Below, in pieces: positions 24,596 to 31,817 of a stretch of 64,000 nucleotides of DNA; within the stretch, counting starts at the first letter, position 1, and each line of letters starts with the position of its first letter. Source of the stretch: Thiothrix winogradskyi (GTDB taxonomy: Bacteria; Pseudomonadota; Gammaproteobacteria; Thiotrichales; Thiotrichaceae); the NCBI RefSeq assembly GCF_021650935.1, contig NZ_CP091244.1, forward strand, positions 744,001-808,000. Direction: 5' to 3'. The position numbers and the translations under genes are program-made. The notes under the pieces are model-generated. The model was not told the origin of the DNA. It ran no database searches and worked only from the letters and a program-made list of their open reading frames with translations.

Positions 24596-25717
24596 ATGTC
24601 AACTTTTTCGCATGGCTTGGTTCGTAGGTTGTTGCCGGTAGTGCTGGTGTTCTTACTGGTTTTTTCTGCTTCGTTGGCGGCGCAATCGCTGACGGCGACC
24701 AAACTGGTTGATGAACTGGAACATCCGTGGGGCATGGTGTTTTTGCCCGATGGCGAGGTGTTGGTCAGTGAACGGGCAGGCAAATTGCGGCGTATTCAGG
24801 ACAACACCTTATTGCCCAAGTCGGTGAGCGGTTTGCCTGAGATTGCGGAGCAAGGGCAAGGTGGCTTGTTGGGCTTGGCATTACACCCGCAGTTTGCGCA
24901 AAACCGTTGGTTATATTTGGCGTATGCGGCTGAAGGTGACGATGGTTACAGCACGCATTTGGCGCGTGGGCGCTATCAGGATGGCGCATTGACGCAAGTT
25001 GAGGTGTTGTTTGCCGCGACGCCACAATCGTTTAGTGGGCAACATTTCGGCGGGCGGATAGCGTTTGATCGTGCCGGTTACGTTTACCTGACGCTGGGGG
25101 ATCGGGGGGAGCCTGACAATTCACAGATGTTGGAAAATCATGCGGGCAGCGTGATTCGCTTGCACGATGATGGGCGGATTCCGGCGGATAATCCTTTCGT
25201 GAATACTGCCGGGGCGCAGCCGGAAATCTATACCTATGGGCATCGAAATGTGCAGGGCATTGCGTTACACCCCACCACCGGGCAGGTGTGGACGGGCGAA
25301 CACGGCCCGCAAGGTGGCGATGAAATCAATATTCTGCGAGTGGGCGCGAACTACGGTTGGCCGGTGATCACTTACGGCGAAGAATACGGCGGTGGCGAAG
25401 TCGGCGCTGGCTTAACCGAAAAGGCGGGCATGGAACAGCCTGTTTTGTATTGGACACCTTCGATTGCGCCCGCTGGCATGACGTTTTACACCGGAGACAA
25501 ATACCCCGGCTGGCAAGGTAATTTGCTGGTCAGCGCCCTCAAGTTTGCATTGATTTCCCGCGTTACGCTGGATGGCAATCGCTATGTGGATGAGGAACGC
25601 TTGCTGGAAGACGAAATCGGGCGGATTCGGGATATTCAGCAAGCGCCGGATGGGTATTTGTATGTGCTGACGGATGAGAGTGATGGGGCGTTGTATCGGT
25701 TGGAGCCGGGTTCATAA
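24596..25717 (+). CDS. PQQ-dependent aldose sugar dehydrogenase (YliI/Asd-like)
   Basis: 373 residues with an N-terminal signal segment (residues 9-28). The six-bladed propeller shows the family pattern: HPWGMVFLPDGEVLVSERAGKL, GLLGLALHPQFAQNRWLY, GGRIAFDRAGYVYLTLGDR, HRNVQGIALHPTTGQVWTGEHGP and YWTPSIAPAGM. Histidine and arginine residues for PQQ lie in these loops. It would oxidise sugars in the periplasm if PQQ is available. GGAGG lies seven bases before the ATG at 24596. It converges with the LuxR gene, overlapping by 6 bp. Confidence 0.9.
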   Translation: MSTFSHGLVRRLLPVVLVFLLVFSASLAAQSLTATKLVDELEHPWGMVFLPDGEVLVSERAGKLRRIQDNTLLPKSVSGLPEIAEQGQGGLLGLALHPQFAQNRWLYLAYAAEGDDGYSTHLARGRYQDGALTQVEVLFAATPQSFSGQHFGGRIAFDRAGYVYLTLGDRGEPDNSQMLENHAGSVIRLHDDGRIPADNPFVNTAGAQPEIYTYGHRNVQGIALHPTTGQVWTGEHGPQGGDEINILRVGANYGWPVITYGEEYGGGEVGAGLTEKAGMEQPVLYWTPSIAPAGMTFYTGDKYPGWQGNLLVSALKFALISRVTLDGNRYVDEERLLEDEIGRIRDIQQAPDGYLYVLTDESDGALYRLEPGS

Positions 25718-26464
25718 ATATTCGTGCATATTCACCATGCCGAGTATGTACAGGAGTTCATGCGTGGTGATATTGCCGAATTCTTGGCGGATACCGACCA
25801 ATACTTTTTCCGCATAGCGTGGGGTGATACCCGATGTGTGCGGAATGCTTTTCATCGGTCTGCCCGTCAATACGTGTTTGAGCACCGTTTTTTGAGTCGC
25901 ATTTAGGCTTTCCAATAAGGGCTGGATGAAAAAACGCAATGACTCTTTGGAATTGATCACCGAGGCGTGATAGTCGCTGGCAATGGTGGAGAGCCGTGCC
26001 AAGTGCGTTTTTTTCAGCTTGAGGAAATGCGCCAAGTTAGCGTCTTTGTTGATGACCGAAATTCCCGCGATTGCAAATGTGCCGCGCAATGCGGGGACAA
26101 AAAGGCCGTGTTGTATGCCAAAGTTTTGGCGGGCATCTTCGGTCACAGCGCGTTCTGTGGGAGTAACGTGACCGGCGTTAATTTCTTCCCACCAATCAAT
26201 CGGCTTTTTCCAGTCTTGCAATGCCAAGCGCAGCACGAAATCACGGTTGCCGTAATTGTTCTCAAGGTAATGGGCGACGAAGGGGGCGAAACTGTCACTG
26301 TAGTGCAGCACGGGTTGCACGTCTTTGCTCAGGTACATGGGCTTGGGGTAAAACGAATACAGCACGCCGTCGAAACCCAAATCCGTGATGGTTTCGGTTA
26401 GGTTCGCGAAGGTTTCACCAAATAATGTGGAACAGGGTGTTGGGGAATGGGTTGGCTCAGTCAT
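25712..26464 (-). CDS. LuxR-type regulator with autoinducer-binding-like domain (LuxR solo)
   Basis: 250 residues. The N-terminal two thirds match the autoinducer-binding domain (FDGVLYSFYP, the NYGNRDFVLR and W-rich WKKPIDWWEEI segment, FGIQHGLFVPALRG). The C-terminal HTH region (about 185-245) is divergent from standard LuxR: LNATQKTVLKHVLTGRPMKSI...ITPRYAEKVLVGIRQEFG. No luxI-type gene is present in the window, so it may sense an exogenous or non-AHL signal. A 10-bp palindrome at 26501 lies in its upstream region. That region and the first 45 codons are duplicated at 27472-27680. Confidence 0.75.
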   Translation of the reverse strand: MTEPTHSPTPCSTLFGETFANLTETITDLGFDGVLYSFYPKPMYLSKDVQPVLHYSDSFAPFVAHYLENNYGNRDFVLRLALQDWKKPIDWWEEINAGHVTPTERAVTEDARQNFGIQHGLFVPALRGTFAIAGISVINKDANLAHFLKLKKTHLARLSTIASDYHASVINSKESLRFFIQPLLESLNATQKTVLKHVLTGRPMKSIPHTSGITPRYAEKVLVGIRQEFGNITTHELLYILGMVNMHEYL

Positions 26465-26534
26465 GAGGTTACGCCGTGACAGTAAACCTTAAGACTAATA
26501 GCAAATTTGCCTACGCTCGTCTATGTTGTTGATG
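26328..26534. repeat. Direct repeat copy A: luxR 5' end and upstream region
   Basis: This 207-bp stretch, covering the first 45 or so codons of the LuxR gene and about 70 bp upstream, recurs in the same orientation at 27472-27680 with scattered substitutions (roughly 85 percent identity by eye). The two copies bracket the small-protein/HNH cassette. Confidence 0.85.
26501..26510. promoter_or_regulatory. Palindrome in the luxR upstream region
   Basis: GCAAATTTGC lies 37 bp upstream of the luxR start; the duplicate has AGCAAATTTGCT at 27645-27656. Its retention in both copies makes it a candidate operator, possibly for autoregulation. Confidence 0.35.
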
Positions 26535-26651
26535 ATCTAACGTAATAATCTGCGATGCCTACTGGAAGTGTCCGCTTCTGGCGTAACTAATCCCTATTCC
26601 CTCCTCAACTGATATACTCCAACCATGTCATCACTTAACAGGTAAACACCC

Positions 26652-27053
26652 ATGTCTACCATACAAATCACCTCGCAGGTTTCCACCGAAGACCTATTAC
26701 ATGGAGTGGAAAGCCTGCCGACCGAAGAACTTGAGCAGTTTGTTGCACGGGTACTGGCGCTGTGTGCCAGACGCAAAGCCAACAGCCTGAATGAACAGGA
26801 AAGCAAGTTGTTACAACTGATCAACCGCCCTGTTCCCGCCACCTTGCAAAGCCATTATGACCTGCTGGCACAGAAACAGCGGGCAAATACGCTAAGCGCA
26901 GATGAATATGCTGAACTACTTCAAGTCATTGAACAGATTGAAAAATTTGATGCTGAACGTGTGCAGCATCTCGTGACTTTGGCACAACTGCGTCAGGTAT
27001 CGCTGGATAAGCTCATGCAAGATTTGGGTATACGGCAGCCCGATTATGTCTGA
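26652..27053 (+). CDS. Small helical protein of unknown function, partner of HNH gene
   Basis: 133 residues, almost entirely helical, with a Leu/Glu-rich N-terminal half (LLHGVESLPTEELEQFVARVLAL) and a second helical repeat (LSADEYAELLQVIEQIEKFDAERVQHLVTLA). No signal peptide or catalytic motif. I recognise the pattern from small genes beside HNH or PIN genes in cyanobacteria and sulfur bacteria but can give no function. It overlaps the HNH gene by 8 bp, so the products are likely made together; an antitoxin-like or specificity partner is possible. Confidence 0.75.
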   Translation: MSTIQITSQVSTEDLLHGVESLPTEELEQFVARVLALCARRKANSLNEQESKLLQLINRPVPATLQSHYDLLAQKQRANTLSADEYAELLQVIEQIEKFDAERVQHLVTLAQLRQVSLDKLMQDLGIRQPDYV

Positions 27054-27468
27054 GTACATTTCTAAAATATTGCGGCTTGCGGTCGCGGAGCGGGCGAAGG
27101 GTTCTTGTGAATATTGCCTGAGCCAAGCCAGATTCGCTACCCAGTCTTTCGCTATCGACCATATCCACCCTGTCAGTTGGGGTGGAGCAACTGAGATGGA
27201 TAATCTGGCGTTGGCTTGTTCCGGTTGTAATAGTTACAAAGCGAACAGGCTGGATGCCACTGACCCGGTAACACAGCGACAAGTGGCCTTGTATAACCCG
27301 CGCCAACACGACTGGAATGAACACTTTTGTTGGAGCAAAGATTTTCTTTTGGTCATCGGCTTGACCCCAATTGGGCGGGCAACAGTAGAAATTTTGCGTT
27401 TGAATCGTCCACCTTTGCTTAACTTGCGTCGCGCCTTGTACAGCTTGGGCGAACACCCACCAACGTAA
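27046..27468 (+). CDS. HNH endonuclease
   Basis: 140 residues. Zinc-finger cysteines (CEYC) precede the HNH core AIDHIHPVSWGGATEMDNLALACSGCNSYKAN, which carries the catalytic His, Asn and the second CxxC-type knuckle. The C-terminal segment (FLLVIGLTPIGRATVEILRLN) is typical of stand-alone HNH proteins of this subgroup. It may act on invading DNA, on its own insertion site, or as a toxin with the upstream protein. Its stop is only 3 bp from the right-hand copy of the luxR direct repeat. Confidence 0.88.
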   Translation: MSEYISKILRLAVAERAKGSCEYCLSQARFATQSFAIDHIHPVSWGGATEMDNLALACSGCNSYKANRLDATDPVTQRQVALYNPRQHDWNEHFCWSKDFLLVIGLTPIGRATVEILRLNRPPLLNLRRALYSLGEHPPT

Positions 27469-27471
27469 TTA

Positions 27472-27680
27472 CTCAAATACATGGGCTTGGGGTAGAACGA
27501 GTACAGCACGCCGTCGAAACCCAAGTCCGTGATGATTTCGGTCAAGGTCGTGAAGGTTTCACCAAACAACGTGGAGCATGGCGTTGGGGAAGGGGGTGGC
27601 TCAGTCATGAGGGTTATACCGTGACAGTAAACCTTAAGACTAGTAGCAAATTTGCTTACGCTTGATCTACGTTGTTGATG
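27472..27680 (-). pseudogene. luxR 5' fragment, direct repeat copy B
   Basis: A start codon at 27608 (minus) opens about 45 codons of a second luxR copy (TEPPPSPTPCSTLFGETF, LGFDGVLYSFYPKPMYLS). Homology stops at 27472, after which the frame runs antisense into the HNH gene. The upstream part through 27680 matches the region upstream of the intact gene. It is a non-functional remnant, or a duplicated promoter that could drive antisense RNA across the HNH gene. Confidence 0.8.
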
Positions 27681-27806
27681 TGTTTGTCTAGTGGCGCTTG
27701 GCAAAAGTATCATTTTATTTAGGTAAAATAATTTCTATTGATGTGTGGAAATTAAGCTTTGCTTCAGGTAAAGTTCAGTGCGTAAGTACGGGTAACTATT
27801 GCCCAG

Positions 27807-27826
27807 CCCCATATATGGGGTTTTAT
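27807..27826 (+). terminator. Small hairpin with T-rich tail
   Basis: CCCCATATATGGGG is a perfect 14-bp palindrome followed by TTTTAT. The rest of 27681-27844 is AT-rich and shows no gene. It may end transcripts from the HNH cassette just before the insertion sequence. Confidence 0.45.
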
Positions 27827-27844
27827 GTTCTTGCAACTATTACT

Positions 27845-29114
27845 GGGAACCTCTAAAAACCCGGCGTATTGCAACGGTTAGCGTTGGTCTATCGACATTT
27901 TGTTAAAAAAACACCAACCCATCTCAATTTTTAGCACACCAAGCCACAATCAGGTTGTTTTTCCGCATTTTTGCTGTTTTTTCGGGAATTTCTCCATCAA
28001 ATGGGCACAACTCCGCCCTCTCTGAGCGAACAGAGCCGACGCAGGTTATACACGGTTGCTTTGATGCTGAGGCCGAATACTGCCCGTGCCAACCCAATGC
28101 TGCGGATGGCTTTGCCACCCATCGCACAGATTGACCCAAACACATGCTCAACCCGTGCGCGGGGTCTGGCGATGCGGGTGTTGCGGCGTTTCTGGCAGTC
28201 GGATTGCGGCTTGCCTTTCTTGGCTTTGTGCTGGATGTGTAACCGCCAGCTACCTTGGTTGAGGCGTTGTTCACGGGATTGGTCTTCATAACCTTTGTCC
28301 GCCCATACGTCACGGCTGGTGTTGGCTCGGTCAAGCACCGCTTCAAAATGGTTGGTGTCATGCTCTTTGGCGGTGCTGATGTGGCGTTTGCGGATGAGTT
28401 TGTATTTCCGATCGGCACTGATACTGAGTTTGTAGCCGTGGTAGCTTTTGCCGTGTTTTTTCGTCCAGCTTGCTTCCGTATCCTTTTGGCGACGTTGGGC
28501 AGGTGTCCAGCCAGCGGGTGTTGCCGCTTGTTCCAACAGCGCTTTTTCTTCTTTGTGGAAATGTTGTTTAGGGGCTTCCACCAGCGTGGCATCGACGATT
28601 TGACCACCACGGGCAATAAAACCGTGTTGTTGTAATTGCCGTTGGACGGCATCAAACAGGGCATCCGCACCACCTGCCGCGCTGATCCGTTCACGGAATA
28701 CCCACAAGGTATTGGCATCCGGGATCGTGCTGGAATGACGCAGGCCACAAAACCGTTGGAACGACAGCCGGTCAAGCAATTGGTATTCCAATGCCTCGTC
28801 CGACAGGTTGTACAGGTGTTGCAACACCAAGACCCGTACCATCAGTTCCGTTGGGTAGGGTGGACGGCCTCCTCGCTTGTCACTTGGGCGTGGGGCGATG
28901 TGGTCGATTTCTGCTGCCAAGGCGACAAAGTTGACGTGCTGGTTCAGCGTGGACAGCAGGTCGCCCTTGCGGTCGAGTTTCTGTTCACGCTCTTCGGCGG
29001 CAAACAGACTGGTTTTGATGGCACTTTTCTTGGGCATGGCTAGTAACGGGGCGGTGGCTCAGATGAGCATTTTCTCACATTTGTGTGGGTATCAGTGGGT
29101 TTTTAGAGGTTCCC
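27845..29114 (-). mobile_element. Complete IS5-family insertion sequence
   Basis: 1270 bp bounded by perfect 18-bp terminal inverted repeats (GGGAACCTCTAAAAACCC at 27845-27862 and its complement at 29097-29114). The flanking TACT on both sides (27841-27844 and 29115-29118) is a 4-bp target duplication, the length expected for IS5-type elements. The intact transposase and perfect ends indicate recent arrival. Its right end lies 28 bp before the start codon of the Excalibur lipoprotein gene, so it has displaced that gene's upstream region. Confidence 0.93.
27997..29037 (-). CDS. IS5-family transposase
   Basis: 346 residues, intact. The N-terminal domain has the family segment YPTELMVRVLVLQHLYNLSDEALEYQLLDRLSFQRFCGL. 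The DDE catalytic core shows the first Asp in QIVDATLVEAP, the second in VWADKGYED, and the Glu in RARVEHVFGSI with the usual Y-R-K neighbourhood. A 60-80 residue insert of charged residues between the first two catalytic regions (AQRRQKDTEASWTKKHGKSYHGYK) is standard for the IS5 group. Upstream starts in other frames are shadows. Confidence 0.95.
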   Translation of the reverse strand: MPKKSAIKTSLFAAEEREQKLDRKGDLLSTLNQHVNFVALAAEIDHIAPRPSDKRGGRPPYPTELMVRVLVLQHLYNLSDEALEYQLLDRLSFQRFCGLRHSSTIPDANTLWVFRERISAAGGADALFDAVQRQLQQHGFIARGGQIVDATLVEAPKQHFHKEEKALLEQAATPAGWTPAQRRQKDTEASWTKKHGKSYHGYKLSISADRKYKLIRKRHISTAKEHDTNHFEAVLDRANTSRDVWADKGYEDQSREQRLNQGSWRLHIQHKAKKGKPQSDCQKRRNTRIARPRARVEHVFGSICAMGGKAIRSIGLARAVFGLSIKATVYNLRRLCSLREGGVVPI

Positions 29115-29142
29115 TACTCTCTACTCAACGGGCTTAAACAAC

Positions 29143-29592
29143 ATGAACATCCGAATTGTATCTTTGTGCTTTGCACTAGGGTTGGTTGGCTGCAACTCTA
29201 ATCCAGTGGTTTCTGATATAGCTTCAGCTACACTGGCGGCGACTGGTACTGCTGCTAAACCTGTTCCTGTCGTTACTACTCCTACAAGTGTAACGATACC
29301 CCACATATCCAATTCATCATCTGCGCATAGTGGTTCTACTCATAAGGTCGCATCTGATAGTTCGTTTCATCAATATCGTTGTGCTGACCTAACTGACTCA
29401 CAGGCTCAGGTACTTATGGAAGCTGGTCATAGATACCTTGATGCAGATGGGGACGGAGATGCTTGTGAACCTGATCCAAGAAGAGATTATGCACCTATTC
29501 CAGCAAAGTCTTCTGATGGTAACTGTCATTGGGTTGAAGGTTATACCCGTAAGAATGGTACTAAGGTTCGTGGACATAAACGCTGTCGGTAG
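29143..29592 (+). CDS. Lipoprotein with Excalibur calcium-binding domain
   Basis: 149 residues. Lipobox LGLVGC (Cys17) directs lipidation; a Ser/Thr-rich linker follows. The Excalibur domain spans about residues 78-110: YRCADLTDSQAQVLMEAG then the calcium loop DADGDGDACEPD, with its two cysteines. A Cys/Arg-rich tail (GNCHWVEGYTRKNGTKVRGHKRC) follows. Excalibur domains occur on extracellular proteins, often with thermonuclease domains, but none is present here. The IS5 element ends 28 bp upstream, so expression may depend on the insertion sequence. Confidence 0.85.
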   Translation: MNIRIVSLCFALGLVGCNSNPVVSDIASATLAATGTAAKPVPVVTTPTSVTIPHISNSSSAHSGSTHKVASDSSFHQYRCADLTDSQAQVLMEAGHRYLDADGDGDACEPDPRRDYAPIPAKSSDGNCHWVEGYTRKNGTKVRGHKRCR

Positions 29593-29694
29593 TTAACAAG
29601 CTATAGTAAAGATTAATTATCAAAGTTACTCAGATAGCAATTAATTTATGCAATTTTTTACATGAACGATAAACCAAAATAGTGAGATAAATCT

Positions 29695-30300
29695 ATGAGT
29701 TTTGGACGCATTATGACTTTTGTTTTTGGGGGGGGGATGTTGGCATGGGTGGCATCACATCCTGTTGAGTCTATGGAGATTGTCAGTATGGCAGTTTCTG
29801 CGGTAAAAGATTTAATATCAATTTCCGATGGAGAAGAAGATAAAAAAGAAAAAGACCCAGCATCTCAATCTCAAGTCGCTAACGGCAACGAAAATATGCA
29901 GCAGTCTGGTGCTGGAAATTATCAGGCTGGAAGAGATTTGACGGTAAATAATGGGGTTCCATATTCTACATCAAGTTTTTACAACCCAAAACAATCATCT
30001 CAACTTAATGGCAATGGTTTAATTGAAAAAATTGATTTGCAAGGGAAAATTGATGAGCAAGTATGTGCTCATCGTAATTTTTTGGTAAAAATTAGTATAG
30101 AAAATCATCAATCTCCAAAACCAACAGTAACTGTAGAATGTGGGTCTAGTTTTACAATTAAAGATGTAGAGGGTATAAGAAATAACACAGTACGCTATAC
30201 CGCATCCGCACTAGATGGTAGATTAGTTGATTCTGATAATTTCACGCTATGGGGAACTATGGATACAAACATTGTTAATCTTAAGAAATCAAGGAATTAA
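29695..30300 (+). CDS. AT-rich accessory protein with QAGRD motif, function unknown
   Basis: 201 residues. A hydrophobic N-terminal stretch (residues 7-20, MTFVFGGGMLAWVA) may be a membrane anchor. A charged linker follows, then NMQQSGAGNYQAGRDLTVNNG. A similar asparagine-rich QAGRD(L/I) motif is scattered in phage and effector-associated bacterial proteins of unknown function. The C-terminal half is beta-rich with two cysteines. Base composition is far more AT-rich than the surrounding core genes, indicating transfer. It is followed 5 bp later by a SPOR-domain gene, so the two are probably an operon. Confidence 0.65.
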   Translation: MSFGRIMTFVFGGGMLAWVASHPVESMEIVSMAVSAVKDLISISDGEEDKKEKDPASQSQVANGNENMQQSGAGNYQAGRDLTVNNGVPYSTSSFYNPKQSSQLNGNGLIEKIDLQGKIDEQVCAHRNFLVKISIENHQSPKPTVTVECGSSFTIKDVEGIRNNTVRYTASALDGRLVDSDNFTLWGTMDTNIVNLKKSRN

Positions 30301-30305
30301 TCAAT

Positions 30306-30992
30306 ATGAATCAATTGAATGTTTTTTTAAAATTAAGTTTTTTATTCGTTTGTTTTTTCCCAATCAAGTCTTTATCAGATGATTCGTTGAAAGTAAAGAT
30401 TATTGGAATGGGAGAAACTGGAAATGAAAAATTTCTTTCAAATTTGATTGAGGTGAAAGTAACGGGGTTACAATGGAATGACAAAAAAACTGCCACACAA
30501 ATAAGAGAAAGCAACGATGGTATTCTTTACTTTCCTAACCCAACTGTTGAACCTGGAGGTAAAATTACAGTAAATGTAGTTGCTAATGGATGGGAAATGT
30601 TAGAACCAACCAATGGAGTTTTTTATAGACCTTATGACTTAAATAATGAGGTTGTTGCCATAAAGATGGTTACAAATCAATCAAGGGTAAATTTAAGTAG
30701 TTTGGCAGGTAGCTTTACTAATATTTATCACAGTGATTCGGATTTGCAGTATTATGTGCAGGTTATGGCATCTAAAAGTTTAGATGGGGCAGTTGAGGTA
30801 CAACAAACTTTAATAAATAATCAATTTAAAAATGCAACGTATATCGAAGCTCAAAGAGCAGATTTACCTGACATGGATAAGCTCTATAAAGTTATTGTTG
30901 GCCCTTTTGAATCTAGAAAAAGTGCAGAGGATAGTTTGGCAAAAATTGAGTCTTTGGGTGCATTTGAAAAGCCATTCATAATGCTACATTAA
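30306..30992 (+). CDS. Exported protein with C-terminal SPOR domain
   Basis: 228 residues with a signal peptide (residues 1-24, LKLSFLFVCFFPIKSLS). The C-terminal 75 residues fit a SPOR domain: LQYYVQVMASKS, a central helix, LYKVIVGPFESRKSAEDSLAKIES. SPOR domains bind denuded peptidoglycan glycans at division sites. The middle region has no recognised family. It is AT-rich like the preceding gene and ends the accessory block. A role in peptidoglycan association is supported only by the domain. Confidence 0.75.
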   Translation: MNQLNVFLKLSFLFVCFFPIKSLSDDSLKVKIIGMGETGNEKFLSNLIEVKVTGLQWNDKKTATQIRESNDGILYFPNPTVEPGGKITVNVVANGWEMLEPTNGVFYRPYDLNNEVVAIKMVTNQSRVNLSSLAGSFTNIYHSDSDLQYYVQVMASKSLDGAVEVQQTLINNQFKNATYIEAQRADLPDMDKLYKVIVGPFESRKSAEDSLAKIESLGAFEKPFIMLH

Positions 30993-31081
30993 ACTCTCAT
31001 GTTAGCTGCCAAATCCCGTCCCGACAGATCATTTGCTTTAGGGCTTCGCTATGCAGCACTGCGATTAAGTTAAGCCCAGTA

Positions 31082-31143
31082 GTCGGACTTTAGTCCGACA
31101 TTCCCTAGGTTTGTTGAGGGAGATTGTCGGGCTGAAGCCCGAC
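31082..31143. repeat. Pair of related REP-like hairpins
   Basis: GTCGGACTTTAGTCCGAC (31082-31099) and GTCGGGCTGAAGCCCGAC (31126-31143) are two 18-bp hairpins of the same type, 26 bp apart. They fill the gap between the SPOR gene and the convergent PsiE gene. They are dispersed-repeat type sequences and may stabilise mRNA ends. Confidence 0.75.
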
Positions 31144-31171
31144 CTACAGTCAGCCGCAAAAACGGAGGGTA

Positions 31172-31636
31172 TCACGAAATCTTCGTCCCGCTGGTGTCAC
31201 TCAAATTCTGGCGTTTCAGCCCTAGCTCTTCCGTGGGGGATACCTTGCTTTCGCTGTAGCGCAGGATAAACGCCGCGATTGACAGTAATAGGATTGCCGC
31301 CACAATCGTGATGATTTTTATATTGTCGAAATCTTTCAGGTCAATCGCCAAATAGCGCGTCAGCGCGGTCATGGAGATGAACAGCAGAAAAATGACCGGC
31401 AGCCGATGGGTGCGGAAGAAGATGCCGACCATTGCCCCCAATTCCAGATAGATGAACAGCAGCAGGATGTCATCCAGACTCGCGTAGGGCTTACGCATAA
31501 TAATATCCACATAGGCATGGGCAGCCGACCACACAATCGTGCCACCGATCACAAACAAACCCAGCACGTGGAAAACCTCTACCGCTAGATCCCCCACTTT
31601 TTCCAAAAAATGCCCTGCGTTGCGTATTCTGTGCAT
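31172..31636 (-). CDS. PsiE-family membrane protein
   Basis: 154 residues with four transmembrane segments and the PsiE-family core: YASLDDILLLFIYLELGAMVGIFFRTHRLPVIFLLFISMTALTR. PsiE is phosphate-starvation inducible in E. coli but its biochemical role is unknown. The start at 31636 has GAGGAGA about seven bases upstream; the frame is open to 31675. It is divergent from soeA with a 181-bp shared upstream region. Confidence 0.85.
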   Translation of the reverse strand: MHRIRNAGHFLEKVGDLAVEVFHVLGLFVIGGTIVWSAAHAYVDIIMRKPYASLDDILLLFIYLELGAMVGIFFRTHRLPVIFLLFISMTALTRYLAIDLKDFDNIKIITIVAAILLLSIAAFILRYSESKVSPTEELGLKRQNLSDTSGTKIS

Positions 31637-31748
31637 GGTGTTATCTCCTCTGTGATAGTTAGGATTAAAGCACAACTATCCCTTGTGGGTGGCGTTATCT
31701 TTTCATAGAGAAAATCTATTGATATAGATAATTTTTATTATTGATTCC

Positions 31749-31778
31749 TTGACCTATCTCAAGCACTATCCGTGTAAT
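31749..31778 (+). promoter_or_regulatory. Putative soeA promoter with FNR-type half-sites
   Basis: TTGACC (31749-31754) and TGTAAT (31773-31778) are spaced 18 bp and each matches five of six bases of the sigma-70 hexamers. The sequence TTGA-CCTATC-TCAA at 31749-31762 fits the FNR core TTGA-N6-TCAA and overlaps the -35 element. That position would favour repression without oxygen. This is inference from pattern only. Confidence 0.35.
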
Positions 31779-31817
31779 GCTGTATTTCAGTAATTCCTTA
31801 TTTAGTTACCTACTGAT

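Noticed and set aside
31561..31575. CACGTG in the PsiE-family gene as a further parS site
   Set aside because: The flanks do not carry the GTTN/NAAC arms needed for ParB recognition.
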